Of a stretch of 64,000 nt of DNA, positions 35,555-44,940 are shown in pieces. The notes beneath the pieces are model-generated. The model saw nothing but the letters and a program-made list of their open reading frames with translations. It had not been told where the DNA came from and searched no databases. Position 1 is the stretch's first letter. The number at the start of each line of letters is the position of its first letter. The position numbers and the translations under genes are program-made. Location: the NCBI GenBank assembly GCA_963664715.2, contig CAXXUY010000003.1, positions 81,534 to 145,533 of the forward strand, in the 5' to 3' direction. This stretch comes from JAPOXR01 sp963664715 (GTDB taxonomy: Bacteria > Pseudomonadota > Alphaproteobacteria > Rhodobacterales > Rhodobacteraceae).

Positions 35555-37153
35555 CTATTTTGCGGCCTTGACGTAGTTCCAATGACCGTAACCTGACGAT
35601 GTTACCCCCGGAAACTGCCATTCCGCGACAACCTCAGGATTGTACGCAAGCTGCGCCCGGATCTCGTACATTGGAATATCAACATGCTGCTCGAAGAGAT
35701 AGTTGAATATCTCCCGTGCGATTTCATCGCGGCGCGCCGCGTCGGTCTCCGTGTTGAACTCCGTTATCTTCCCGGTCGTCCAGTCGTTTTCCCATCCCTG
35801 GTATGGACCGCCCGGATTCGAGTAGAATGCCCTGAATGCAACCTGTGTCGGTCGCGGAGGCGCGTTCTTGGACGGGTGAATCAGGTAGGCTTCCCGACCG
35901 CGGCCCTTCGAGCCGACGGTTGCATGATCCATCTCACGCAGTTCAACCTGGAAGCCGACTTCGGTCAGATAGGCATGGAGGAACTCCATCATCAGCGGAG
36001 CTTCCGGCAGTCCGGATTCCGGCTTGTTGATGAGCAGGATCGTCGGGTCCTCAAATGCGTCGGGGTACCCCGCTTCCTGCATGAGTTGCTTTGCCAGTTC
36101 CGGATTGTAGCCGTACTCCTCTTCAAACCGGTCGGCCAACGACGGGTCATATCCTTCATGTCCTTTGGCCATGGCGTACCGTACCAGGATATCGGCCCCT
36201 CCCCCGGGGAACAGCACATCGCGCAACTCCTCACGATTGACCGCGTGGTTCATCGCCTTGCGAATGCGCTGGTCATACCAAGGCAGATGATCTCCGCAGG
36301 CCTCGTCACCGCTCTCGCAGTAAAGTCCGTTGAGAACGACATCATTCTGGATTGTCGCCAACTCGGACTGCACAGCTGACATGCCGTTTTCGATCGCCTC
36401 GGCCATCAACTCACGCGGGAGATCCGCGATGGCCGCCTCTCCCGACAGCAGCATTGCCAGCTTGGTCGCGGCTTCGTCGACAAAGCGCAGACGGAGTTCT
36501 TCGAAATCTGCTGCCTGGCCGTAATAGTCGTCGAATCGCCGATACAGGATTTCTCCCGGCTCTCTCGAGACAAACTCGAAGGGGCCTGTTCCGGCAAACT
36601 GGCGATCATATCCCTCGAGCCCTTCGGCATCGAATTGTGCCTTGGAATAGACCTTCATGACAGCACGTCCGCCGTGCAGAAAGAGAAGGTCCTTGATCGG
36701 TTCGGGATAGGTAAACCTGACAGTATAGCGGTCCACGGCTTCTGCCGCTGCGCCCCTCAACTGATCGACCGTCGGGATTATCGCATCGTCGCCGGTAGAA
36801 AGGATGTAGCTGTGTACTATGTCATCAGCTGTCAATTCGCCCCATCCATGGTGAAACTGCACACCTTGCCGCAGATTGAAGGTCCAGACCCGGAAGTCGT
36901 CGCTCGAATCCCAGGAAACCGCGAGGCCGTCGCCCGTGACTTCCCCGGTATGGGGATCCTGTGCGGTCAGCCCCTCGAGAGCCGGGTCCATCACATGCCA
37001 CATCGTCGAACCGGCCCAGAACCTGTTTGTTTCCGTTCCGGGCTTGCTGACAGCAGCGGTGAGACGCTGCGCATCGCCCGGGCCCGCGGCGATTGACAAA
37101 GCCAATGTTGCCAATACAGCCACCAAAGATTGTGCTCTGCTTATCAGCCGCAT
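35555..37153 (-). CDS. Peptide-type ABC importer 1, periplasmic binding protein (SBP family 5)
   Basis: A 532-residue binding protein with a signal peptide (MRLISRAQ.. followed by a hydrophobic stretch and an AGPGDAQ-like cleavage region). Typical family-5 features are WTFNLRQGVQFHHGWGELTADDIVHS and VYSKAQFDAEGLEGYD. It is clearly related to the importer 2 binding protein (both have HGGR followed by YSKAQFDAEGLEGYD). ATG 37153 follows a strong AAGGGGGAAGGA Shine-Dalgarno. It is the first gene of a five-gene operon. Despite the peptide-transporter label, this subgroup also carries opines, glycosides or betaine-like solutes, so the ligand is open. Confidence 0.9.
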   Translation of the reverse strand: MRLISRAQSLVAVLATLALSIAAGPGDAQRLTAAVSKPGTETNRFWAGSTMWHVMDPALEGLTAQDPHTGEVTGDGLAVSWDSSDDFRVWTFNLRQGVQFHHGWGELTADDIVHSYILSTGDDAIIPTVDQLRGAAAEAVDRYTVRFTYPEPIKDLLFLHGGRAVMKVYSKAQFDAEGLEGYDRQFAGTGPFEFVSREPGEILYRRFDDYYGQAADFEELRLRFVDEAATKLAMLLSGEAAIADLPRELMAEAIENGMSAVQSELATIQNDVVLNGLYCESGDEACGDHLPWYDQRIRKAMNHAVNREELRDVLFPGGGADILVRYAMAKGHEGYDPSLADRFEEEYGYNPELAKQLMQEAGYPDAFEDPTILLINKPESGLPEAPLMMEFLHAYLTEVGFQVELREMDHATVGSKGRGREAYLIHPSKNAPPRPTQVAFRAFYSNPGGPYQGWENDWTTGKITEFNTETDAARRDEIAREIFNYLFEQHVDIPMYEIRAQLAYNPEVVAEWQFPGVTSSGYGHWNYVKAAK

Positions 37154-37210
37154 TTTCCTTCCCCCTTGATTGAAATGTCAGTTAATATCTCTACATATTG
37201 GTCGGACGGG

Positions 37211-37239
37211 AATCAATCGGAATTGCCGACCGATTGATT
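37211..37239. promoter_or_regulatory. Inverted repeat AATCAATCGG-N9-CCGATTGATT, candidate operator
   Basis: Two perfect 10-bp arms (37211-37220 and 37230-37239) separated by 9 bp lie 58 bp upstream of the importer 1 binding-protein start, in the shared region with the divergent lactonase gene. The arm spacing is about two helical turns. This suits a dimeric regulator such as the GntR protein at 38414-39100, though a hairpin in the leader RNA is possible too. Confidence 0.5.
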
Positions 37240-37388
37240 TTCCCCCGGTCGCAGCCGCCAATGCCACACGGTCCCGGAATGCCTGGTCTGCCCGCAGTCA
37301 GAGTCTCCTATCCACCGTCGATGTTCCCGGTTGACCCTTGCTTGCAGCATTTGGTGTCGAGCGGTGATGGTCCGGGACCGATTGCCTG

Positions 37389-38417
37389 ATGCCAGGATCG
37401 AGTTACATGGCATTAGTATCCTGTCTCGCCGGCGGCGAGATCAACGTGTTTGCTAGCAACGCGACAAGCGGTGAACTGGCACACCTGCAGACGTTGCCCC
37501 TTACCGGCAAGGGTCTGCCACTGGCGGTTGCCGCAAACCGACGCTCGCTTTACGCATCGGTGATCGGCCAGAAGGATGGAAATGAAGAAGACCGCATCGT
37601 TTCATTTGAAATTGGACGGCGACCCGGACTTCTCACACCACTCTCCTCAGCGGTCATCGGAGCGCGCATGGCCCACATCTCGGTTGACCGCACTGAAAAC
37701 TGGCTGCTGGGTTCGTCATTCCAATCCAGCCTGGCTGCAGTCTATCCCATCAGCGGCGAGGGGGAGGTACAACCCGTCGAGGCGTATTCCAGCAGCATGC
37801 CGAACAAGGCGCCCCAGATCCTTCTCGGTCAATCGAATCGCTATGCGTTCGTGCCGAACCTGGGTGCAGACCTTGTTGTTCAGTTGCTGTTCGACGAGCA
37901 TGCAGGGACGCTCTCGGACAATTCACCAAGCGCAGTCGGACTTCAGCGAGGCGCAGGATGCAGGCACATCGCCTTCCACCCATGCGGACGATCCGTCTAT
38001 CTCCTGAACGAACTGGACGGTTCGATTGTCGCATTTGAACTTGATGCGTCGGCTGGCACCCTCGGTGAAATCGGCAGGGCCAGCATTCTGCACCCGGACC
38101 TGGAGGGCAGACCATGGGGCGCCCAGATTCACGTTGCTCCGGACGGGATGCGCCTGTTCGCCTCGGAACGTCGGGGCCGCGCGCTGGCGTGCTGGGACAT
38201 ATCGCAGGAAACTGGACAACTTGCGAACCGAATGCCCATCGAAACCGGAGGCAATCCGAAATGCTTCGACATCACGCCGAACGGAAGACACCTCCTGCTC
38301 GGAGCAATGGATGACGATAGCGTCATCCTCTACGACATCTCCAACCGAACTGAAGGGCCAATGAAACTGCTTTCTCTTCAGACCGGGTCGGGAGTGGGCT
38401 GGGTCGAGATCGTCTAG
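37389..38417 (+). CDS. Seven-bladed beta-propeller, lactonase (YbhE/6-phosphogluconolactonase) family
   Basis: A 342-residue protein with regularly repeated propeller blades. Recurrent strands are seen in CLAGGEINVFASNATSGEL, YAFVPNLGADLVVQLLFDE, GAGCRHIAFHPCGRSVYLLNELDGSIVAFELD and GGNPKCFDITPNGRHLLLGAMDDDSV. This is the lactonase family 7-bladed propeller group that includes 6-phosphogluconolactonase and muconate cyclase-like enzymes. No signal peptide is evident. It is divergent from importer 1 and its end overlaps the convergent GntR gene by 4 bp, so it probably processes a lactone derived from the imported substrate. The substrate is inferred only from position. Confidence 0.8.
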   Translation: MPGSSYMALVSCLAGGEINVFASNATSGELAHLQTLPLTGKGLPLAVAANRRSLYASVIGQKDGNEEDRIVSFEIGRRPGLLTPLSSAVIGARMAHISVDRTENWLLGSSFQSSLAAVYPISGEGEVQPVEAYSSSMPNKAPQILLGQSNRYAFVPNLGADLVVQLLFDEHAGTLSDNSPSAVGLQRGAGCRHIAFHPCGRSVYLLNELDGSIVAFELDASAGTLGEIGRASILHPDLEGRPWGAQIHVAPDGMRLFASERRGRALACWDISQETGQLANRMPIETGGNPKCFDITPNGRHLLLGAMDDDSVILYDISNRTEGPMKLLSLQTGSGVGWVEIV

Positions 38418-39100
38418 TTCAGGCCTGGTATCGCGCGACGAAAGGTCCCGTCGAGATGGGCTTCAAGTGCTGCGCGGGCCGCCCCGGCGTCCCGCTCCTT
38501 GACGGTCTGGAGAATGATAAGGTGCTCATTGATGGCCGGAAGTTCAAAGAACCGTTGGTTGGCCGCGATGTTCAGCCGGAATATCCGGACATGCTCCGTG
38601 GCCTGCTGAAATGCTGTCGTCAGGATGGGATTGTCCATGAACGCCATCATTGAATCGTGCAACAACAGGTCAACCCTGTTCTTTTCTGCAAACATCCCAC
38701 CCGAGAGTCCGTCGGACTCCTTGAATTCTTCAACGAACTCCAACGTCTGTCGTTCGATTTCCTCGATCTGGTCCAAGGGTGCATGTTTAGCGAACCTGGA
38801 CACCGCTTCACCCTCGATAATCTGCCTCGCTTCAATCGCCTTGGCGAAGGCCTTCTGATCAACCTGGATTATTCGAATGCCTCGCTTCGGATAGAGCGTG
38901 GCGATTCCTTCGGTCTCAAGTGACTTCAGTGCTTCGCGTACCGGGCTGAGCGGGACATCGACCAAGCTGCAGATTTCGCGCTGGGAAAGAAAGTCCCCCG
39001 GCCTGATGCGTCCGGAAAACAACGCCTCTTTGAATCGTCGATAAGCAATCTGCCTCAAGCCCATCGACTTTACCTCCGCTTGCTGGATTTCGATCGGCAT
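38414..39100 (-). CDS. GntR-family (FadR/FCD subgroup) transcriptional regulator
   Basis: A 228-residue regulator. An N-terminal winged helix (IAYRRFKEALFSGRIRPGD, LSPVREALKSLETEGIATLYPKRGI) is followed by an all-helical FCD ligand domain with the expected metal-binding His/Asp pattern (DLLLHDSMMAF, NEHLIILQTVKERD, LEAHLDGTFRRAI). The start ATG 39100 is chosen for the GGAGGTG just upstream; the open frame extends further, to 39145. It is the most likely local regulator of importer 1 and the lactonase, and may bind the inverted repeat at 37211-37239. Confidence 0.88.
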   Translation of the reverse strand: MPIEIQQAEVKSMGLRQIAYRRFKEALFSGRIRPGDFLSQREICSLVDVPLSPVREALKSLETEGIATLYPKRGIRIIQVDQKAFAKAIEARQIIEGEAVSRFAKHAPLDQIEEIERQTLEFVEEFKESDGLSGGMFAEKNRVDLLLHDSMMAFMDNPILTTAFQQATEHVRIFRLNIAANQRFFELPAINEHLIILQTVKERDAGAARAALEAHLDGTFRRAIPGLN

Positions 39101-39461
39101 TTCACCTCCAAACTGTGCGACTGAACCAGTATACCTCTTGCACAATCAATGGAAAGTCTTGCCGATTTCCGCAATCTGTGGCGATGAGGCGGATATGTGG
39201 GACCCGGGAACCGGGAGAGCTTGACCATGCCTTCCGACACTCGCAGTGCATCGCCGCACAGCTCGGTTTGGAAAGAGTATGCTCCGAGTGACGAAATGCA
39301 CCTGCGCCTGCCGAAGGTCACCGATCCTCCTGTCATGGGACTGCCCAGCATTGCGTCGGCATTAACCCGTCTCCAAGGATGATATATATTAGCTGAGATA
39401 TCAGATTTTCATGGATGTGATCAACAGCAATCTCAGCTGTCGCACGGGAGAGTGATGGGTC
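39101..39461. other. Region between GntR and the tct remnants, with an orphan 51-codon frame
   Basis: About 360 bp. It holds the promoter of the minus-strand GntR gene and probably the old promoter of the tct operon (AT-rich at about 39380-39400). A small frame at 39227-39382 has a fair ribosome binding site (GGGAG) and begins MPSDTRSASPHSS. It could be the truncated start of a lost gene, but no family was recognised. Confidence 0.4.
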
Positions 39462-39924
39462 ATGGCAACGGGAAGTCGGGTGCGAGCGGACATCTTGTGC
39501 GGAACGCTGGCCGCCTCGACAGCCGGAGCGATGTTCGCCCACACGTTTTCGCCAAGATATGACATCGAGTTTCTGTTCGGTGACGTCTCAACCGTCTTTT
39601 CCACGTATCCTGCTCGGGATTATCATCGTCCTGTCCCTGGCGCTTGCAGTCAGGGGGATCCGCGACAAATCCGGCGCGGAGATTGCCGAGGTCAACTGGT
39701 TGAGCGTTGTCAAGGCCTTTGGTGCCACGACAATCGACATCGCTGGGGTTTGGTTCCTCGGATTCCTGATTGCGATGCCCGTCGCCACAATTCTTCTGGG
39801 CGCCGCGCTCGGATACCCGAACAAGCTGGTTCTCATTCTGTCCAGCATTGTCGCACCGGTCATCGTCTGGGCAGTGCTGGCGGAGTTTGCGCTTGTTGCG
39901 TTTCCGACCGGAACCATCTTCTGA
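39462..39924 (+). pseudogene. Tripartite tricarboxylate transporter small membrane subunit (TctB-like), frameshifted
   Basis: The first about 45 codons (MATGSRVRADILCGTLAAST onward) read in one frame. Near 39595 the coding sense moves to another frame, which carries SFPRILLGIIIVLSLALAVRG and then three further hydrophobic helices to the stop at 39924. This is the usual TctB architecture of four small helices broken by one frameshift. TctB is the small membrane subunit of TctCBA solute/sodium transporters. It is followed by tctA remnants, so the whole transporter is decayed. Confidence 0.75.
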
Positions 39925-39933
39925 TCTGGATCG

Positions 39934-40868
39934 ATGATCGAATATGTGCCGCAAGCATTGGTTCACGTCTTTGGCGTCGAAGTTCTGTTGGCTCTGGTCG
40001 GCGGCACGATTGCCGGCATCATTGTCGGTGCGGCGCCAGATCTCGGTACCGTGCTCGGCCTGGTCATGGTACTGCCGTTTACGTATTCGATGGGACCGGC
40101 AACGGCGATCGGCCTGCTCTTGTCAGTCTATGTCAGTTCGATCTATGGCGGGTCCATTTCAGCCATACAGATCAACGTGCCAGGCACGCCGCAATCCGCC
40201 GCCTCAGCTTTCGACGGTTACCCGATGGCACGTCGCGGTGTCGGCGACCTGGCATTGGGCTACGCGACGGTCGCATCATTCGTCGGAGGAGTGTTCTCGC
40301 TCATCGTCCTGGTCCTGATTGCACCCCAACTGGGGAAATTTGAATTGCGGTTCGGACCAATCGAGACCTTTGCCCTGCTCGTCTTCGCACTGACGACCGT
40401 CGCCTGGGTGTCCGGCGGTGAGATGCTCAAGGGACTCCTCTCGGCGACAATGGGGTTGTCCTTGCGTCCATCGGTCCGGATGCCATGACAGGTCGGACCC
40501 GGTTCAATTTCGACAATTTCTCTCTGTCGGCGGGTCTCACGGTCATTCCGCTCCTGATCGGTTTCTTTGCACTGTCCGAGGTGCTCTACCAGGCAGCGAC
40601 TCTCAAGGATGTGAAACTGCCGGCCGTCGCTGGCGGTGGTTTCAAGGTTCCACCGTGGAGCGAATGGAGACCGTGCCCTGTCACGCTTCTGCGAAGCTGC
40701 GGAATTGGCAGTTTCATTGGTGTGCTGCCAGGAACGGGCGCGACCGCGGAGTTGCTTGTCAGCTACGCCGACCCCAAGCGCCGTGCCCCGAACCCCGAGG
40801 AATTCGGCAAGGGTGAGCCGTCTGGACTGATTGCCTCGGAAAGTTCCAACAATGTGGTGAGCGGGCGA
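39934..40868 (+). pseudogene. Tripartite tricarboxylate transporter large membrane subunit (TctA-like), frameshifted and truncated
   Basis: Residues from MIEYVPQALVHVFGVE through IYGGSISAIQINVPGTPQSAASAFDGYP are the N-terminal part of a TctA permease. Near 40463 the frame changes (a single-base loss would restore it), after which TGRTRFNFDNFSLSAGLTVIPLLIGFFALSE, GVLPGTGATAELLVSYADPKR and the beginning of SESSNNVVSG follow. A normal TctA is about 500 residues; this one stops at roughly 310 where group II intron sequence begins (about 40868). The transporter cannot be functional. Confidence 0.8.
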
Positions 40869-41400
40869 GTGGCCGTTGTCCGGCGGCTTTCGCCTCGTGC
40901 CGGTGCCTCAGTCTCGGTCATGACCTGCGTTTCCTCACCCCCGCTCATCAAACCGGACATGCGGGTTTCCTGCATCCGGCTTTCCGACGGGATCATGCCT
41001 TCGACCACGGAAGGCTCCTGGTCGTCTGACCAAGGCGAATGAGGCCATAGTTCTCCCACAGCCGTTCATCGGGGAAGCGCACGAACTTCCCGCCTCTGAC
41101 CTTGTGCTTCCGACAGAGCCACCGTCGCAGCCGCCGGGTGGTATGAGTATCGATGGCGCGCCCGGCCGGGCTGACCTGTCCAAGATCGTAGTAATTCGCC
41201 CATCCGGACAGCATCCGGTTCAGGCGTTTCACCATGTCCTCGGCTGACATCAGCACATGCCGTCTTGCCGTCTGTTCACTCACCTTGCGGCAGATGCCCT
41301 GAACGCTCGCCTTGCCCGGGCGGGTGCCGATATAGACCCCGCTCCCGTTGGGGCGGTAATTGCGTCCAATCCGGTTTCCAGGCAAATCGGCGTCGGCCTA
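40868..41400 (-). mobile_element. 5'-truncated group II intron relic inserted in the tctA remnant
   Basis: On the minus strand this segment holds the end of a maturase reading frame (40993-41385), followed by a domain-V-like hairpin at 40950-40984. That hairpin, read on the minus strand, has the AGCCGGATGC stem start, a GGAAAC loop and the closing GCATGTCCGG. This is the typical 3' end of bacterial group II introns. The left boundary (about 40868) is estimated from where TctA similarity stops; the right one from where maturase similarity ends. Confidence 0.7.
40993..41385 (-). pseudogene. Group II intron reverse transcriptase/maturase, C-terminal fragment
   Basis: About 130 residues remain. 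They include RIGRNYRPNGSGVYIG, SEQTARRHVLMSAEDMVKRL, RMLSGWANYYDLG, THTTRRLRRWLCRKHK and ERLWENYGLIRL. This is the group II intron maturase-specific (domain X) end of the protein. The reverse-transcriptase domain is missing, and a stop codon lies in frame just upstream. It is therefore a non-functional remnant. Confidence 0.8.
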
Positions 41401-41430
41401 ATCCGGGAAATCTACCGCGCTGCGCGGCAA

Positions 41431-42002
41431 CTCAATCCGGGAAACAACAGTTCCTGGTGCGGGACCCGGAAGGCCGCAGAGACCCCCAGGCCTTCTTCAG
41501 CACCGACACCGACATGGACCCGGCACGGATCATCGCCATCTTCGTGCGGCGCTGGCAGATCGAGGTCACCTTCCAGGACATGCGCGCCCATCTCGGCCTC
41601 GAGACCCAGCGGCAGTGGTCCGATGCCGCAATCGAACGGACCACACCGGTGCTCCTCGGACTCTACAGCCTGGTCTGCCTGTGGGCCGGCGACATCCTCG
41701 CCAGGACACCGCAATCCTGTGCAGCCGCGTGGTACCGGAAATCCAGCTTCACATTCTCCGACGCCATCGCCGCGGTGCGGACCCGGCTCTGGCTGGATGG
41801 CATTTTCCAACGCTCCGCATCAGACCGGGAACGACAGAAAATCCTGCCGCCCGCAAATGCCGATCATGCCACCTGCGGCCTCCTGGCCGAACATGACAGG
41901 CTCAAAGTCCCTCCGGAAAGGATCCAGCGCATGGTTGAAACACTCTGCTTCGCAGCACAATCGTGCAAAGTCGAGTCAAGGACTCGACCCCGAACCTGCT
42001 GA
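41431..42002 (+). pseudogene. DDE transposase, C-terminal fragment
   Basis: About 185 residues with FLVRDPEGRRDPQAFFSTD, ARIIAIFVRRWQIEVTFQDM, HLGLETQRQWSDAAIERTT and PVLLGLYSLVCLWAGDIL. The RRWQIE..FQ..R..LG pattern carries the last catalytic Glu region of IS4/IS701-like DDE transposases. The N-terminal half, with the first two Asp, is absent, so it is a tail fragment. It abuts the group II intron relic. Confidence 0.7.
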
Positions 42003-42113
42003 TTGCAAACGGGCAGACATCTGTTCCTGAAGGTCGGTCTCGCCAAACCGGATGCCGCCGCGATCCTGTCCATAGCAAACCATAGTCAGCGAATTGGCGA
42101 GGTCACCGTCCCA

Positions 42114-43091
42114 TCAAGGTTTGATATGGCAACTCATGATGTGATCTTGCGACCCGACTGCCTTGGGCAAGGGGGGCGACGTCTTGCAGATGTCACCAAG
42201 AAAGCTCTGGCACCTGGGGTGGAATGGGCATCCCGTCGGCGGGTTGACTGGCGAAGGAACCTCGCCGCTCAATACGATTGCCTCATGCACCTTGCCTACC
42301 TGCACCGGAAGTGCCGCTGACAGTAGCGCCTGGGTGTAGGGATGGCACGGTGCATCGAACATGTCGTCCGTCGGCCCGATTTCAACCAGCTTGCCCAGAT
42401 ACATTACGGCAATCCGGTCAGCCATGAAGCGGGTAGTCCCAAGGTCATGAGCAACAATCACATAGCTGCATCCAACGGAGTCCTGCAGTTCCTTGAAGAG
42501 GTTCATGATCTGTGACCGGATCGACACATCCAGTGCCGAAACGGGTTCATCCAGAATGATCAGTTTGGGCCTGGCGATGATCGCACTGGCAATGGCAATC
42601 CGCTGGCGCTGGCCGCCGGAAAACTCGTGCGGATAGTACTTCGCCTGATCGGGGCGCAGACCGACGGCGATCAGGGCCTCGTCCACTCGTCGGGTCAATT
42701 CGCCCCTTGTCAGGTTGTCATTGATTACAAGAGTTTCAGCGACAATGTCATAGACGCGCATCCGGGGACTCAGCGATGCCCAAGGGTCCTGGAACACTGC
42801 CTGAACACTGGTTCGAAATTGCTTCACCTCTGCCCTTGACATGGTGCCTATGTCCTTGCCCTCGATCTTCACTGCGCCTGAAGTCGGAGTCAGCAGCTTC
42901 AGCAGCATTCGCGCCAAGGTGGTCTTGCCACATCCGGATTCGCCCACCACGGCCAGGGTTTGACCGTATTCCAGCATAAGGTTCACCTGGTCGACGGCGC
43001 GAACGACATGCTCTTGCCGCCCAAACAATCCGTGCGGAACCAGAAAGTGCTTGGTCAGGTCCATCACTTCCAATATCGGCAGGGCCGTCAT
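42114..43091 (-). CDS. Peptide-type ABC importer 2, ATPase (DppF type)
   Basis: A 325-residue ATPase with Walker A GESGCGKTTLARMLL, signature FSGGQRQRIAIASAI, Walker B LIILDEPVSALD and C-terminal GCPFHPRCQ. It is paralogous to the importer 1 ATPase at 31654-32679, sharing SIRSQIMNLFK.LQ and YVIVAHDLGTTR-like stretches. Its ATG overlaps the stop of the DppD-type gene (ATGA). It is the last gene of importer 2, and its 3' end lies about 110 bp from the transposase tail. Confidence 0.92.
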   Translation of the reverse strand: MTALPILEVMDLTKHFLVPHGLFGRQEHVVRAVDQVNLMLEYGQTLAVVGESGCGKTTLARMLLKLLTPTSGAVKIEGKDIGTMSRAEVKQFRTSVQAVFQDPWASLSPRMRVYDIVAETLVINDNLTRGELTRRVDEALIAVGLRPDQAKYYPHEFSGGQRQRIAIASAIIARPKLIILDEPVSALDVSIRSQIMNLFKELQDSVGCSYVIVAHDLGTTRFMADRIAVMYLGKLVEIGPTDDMFDAPCHPYTQALLSAALPVQVGKVHEAIVLSGEVPSPVNPPTGCPFHPRCQSFLGDICKTSPPLPKAVGSQDHIMSCHIKP

Positions 43092-44077
43092 GTTGCCCTT
43101 TCAATGTTCCAGCAGCTTGCGCGGTGCGATTCGGCACCGCTCAGCGCATGGGATTCCGGCGGTAACTGCTTTCGGCATGTTTCAAGTGCATAGGGGCAGC
43201 GCGGCGCGAAACTGCATCCCACACTTTCCGCGACAAGGGCCGGAGGTTGTCCATCGATGGCATAGAGCCGATCCAGCTTCCGGTTGACACTGGGAACTGA
43301 CTTCAACAATGCCTCGGTGTATGGATGCGAGGGAGCGCTGAAGACATCCGCAACAGTGCCGGATTCGACAATCTTTCCCGCATACATCACCACCAGCCTG
43401 TGACACAGGTGTGCGACGATTCCCAAATCATGGGTAATGAAGATGATCGCTGTGCCGGTCTCGTCCTGAATGTCGCGCAGCAATTGCAGGTACTGGAGCT
43501 GGATCGTCACGTCCAGGGACGTTGTTGGTTCGTCCGCGATGATGATCTTGGGCGCGCCGGCAATGGCGATGGCACCCACGACGCGCTGCTTCATCCCGCC
43601 ACTCAATTGATGGGGATAGGCATGGATGCGGCGCTTGGCATCCGCCACATTCACCTTCTTTAGAATGTCCACGGCACGGGCGAACAGCGATTTGCGAGGT
43701 GTGCCGGGATTGTTGATCTGCAAGGCCTCGGTCACCTGATTGCCGATTGTGAAGACGGGGTTGAGCGATGTGTGCGGGTCTTGCAGGATCATGCTTATGT
43801 CGCGCCCGCGTATCTTGCCGATCCTCTGTTCGGACATGCCGACAAGGTCGGTCTCTTCCAGCAGGATCTGGCCGCTCTCTATCCGCCCGATTGGTTTGGG
43901 CAATACCTGCATGATCGAAAGCGCAGTCATGGACTTGCCACTGCCGGATTCGCCAACAATGCCCAGGGTCTCGCCGACGCCCACGTCGAAACTGACATCA
44001 TCCACAACCGGAACAGGACCACCAGGGAGGTCCAGCACCGTGCGAAGGTTCTTGACCTGAAGAACTGTCTCAGACAT
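43088..44077 (-). CDS. Peptide-type ABC importer 2, ATPase (DppD type)
   Basis: A 329-residue ATPase with Walker A GESGSGKSMTALSIM, Q-loop ILQDPHTSLNPVF, signature LSGGMKQRVVGAIAI, Walker B IIIADEPTTSLDVTIQLQ and the C-terminal VGCSFAPRCPYALETC extension. It follows the DppC-type gene by 3 bp and overlaps the DppF-type gene by 4 bp. It is a paralogue of the importer 1 subunit at 32670-33668. Confidence 0.92.
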   Translation of the reverse strand: MSETVLQVKNLRTVLDLPGGPVPVVDDVSFDVGVGETLGIVGESGSGKSMTALSIMQVLPKPIGRIESGQILLEETDLVGMSEQRIGKIRGRDISMILQDPHTSLNPVFTIGNQVTEALQINNPGTPRKSLFARAVDILKKVNVADAKRRIHAYPHQLSGGMKQRVVGAIAIAGAPKIIIADEPTTSLDVTIQLQYLQLLRDIQDETGTAIIFITHDLGIVAHLCHRLVVMYAGKIVESGTVADVFSAPSHPYTEALLKSVPSVNRKLDRLYAIDGQPPALVAESVGCSFAPRCPYALETCRKQLPPESHALSGAESHRASCWNIERAT

Positions 44078-44080
44078 CGC

Positions 44081-44926
44081 TCACAGTTGCCTCAGTTTCG
44101 GGTCAAGCCAGTCACGCAAACTGTCGCCCAGCATATTGACAGACAGAACCGTCAGCAAAATGGCCATTCCCGGGAAAAACGATACCCACCAACTTGAAAC
44201 GATCAACTGTCGGCCATCTGCAACCAGCAGGCCCCACGCGGGGACAGGACGCGGAATGCCAATGCCAAGGAAACTGAGGGTTGCTTCCAGCACGATTACG
44301 ACCCCGATCTGCAACGTGGCCAGCACCACGATGGTGTTGACGATGTTGGGCAGGATGTACTTGTACAGGATCCGGAAGTCTGATGCGCCGGCCACCCGCG
44401 CTCGGGCGACAAAATCGAGCTCTCTCAGAATCAGCGTTTCGGCTCGCACCTGACGGGCGAAGAAGCCCCAGATGACGAAGATCACGACAAAGATAACCAA
44501 TTCAAAACTTGGACCGGACACAGCGGCAAGCGCAAGCGCCAGCAGGATGCTGGGAAGGGCAAAGGTGATATCGACCACTCGCATGATCAATGCTTCGATA
44601 TGGCCGCGCATGTAGCCGGCAATCAGGCCAAGCGCGGTGCCGACAATTGCCCCCAGAACGATCCCTACCAGAGAAATGATCAATGCATAGCGCGCACCGT
44701 GCATGACTCGGCTGAGTATATCACGGCCCAGTCGATCGGTACCAAGGATGAACTCTGTCGTACCGCCGAAGAATAGCGGTGGTTCCAGACGGTTTCGCAA
44801 GTAGGCCTTGTAAGGGTCATGCGGTGCAATCAGGTCTGCAAACAGCGCGGGAATGATCAGCACGATCATCAAGACCACGATTGGAATGATCGGCAGATGC
44901 CTCAAGAACTTCGGTTTTCGTGCCAT
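44081..44926 (-). CDS. Peptide-type ABC importer 2, permease (DppC type)
   Basis: A 281-residue permease. It has an N-terminal helix (LPIIPIVVLMIVLIIPALF), FILGTDRLGRDILSRVMHGARYAL, the coupling loop DFVARARVAGASDFRILYKYILPN and EATLSFLGIGIPRPVPAWGLLVADG. ATG 44926 is used. A TTG at 44944 overlapping the DppB-type stop is an alternative that would add six residues. It is paralogous to the importer 1 permease at 33668-34570. Confidence 0.9.
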   Translation of the reverse strand: MARKPKFLRHLPIIPIVVLMIVLIIPALFADLIAPHDPYKAYLRNRLEPPLFFGGTTEFILGTDRLGRDILSRVMHGARYALIISLVGIVLGAIVGTALGLIAGYMRGHIEALIMRVVDITFALPSILLALALAAVSGPSFELVIFVVIFVIWGFFARQVRAETLILRELDFVARARVAGASDFRILYKYILPNIVNTIVVLATLQIGVVIVLEATLSFLGIGIPRPVPAWGLLVADGRQLIVSSWWVSFFPGMAILLTVLSVNMLGDSLRDWLDPKLRQL

Positions 44927-44940
44927 CGATACCGACCCCG

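Noticed and set aside
42003..42320. A 105-codon plus-strand frame after the transposase fragment
   Set aside because: It runs antisense into the end of the importer 2 ATPase gene and has no family features.
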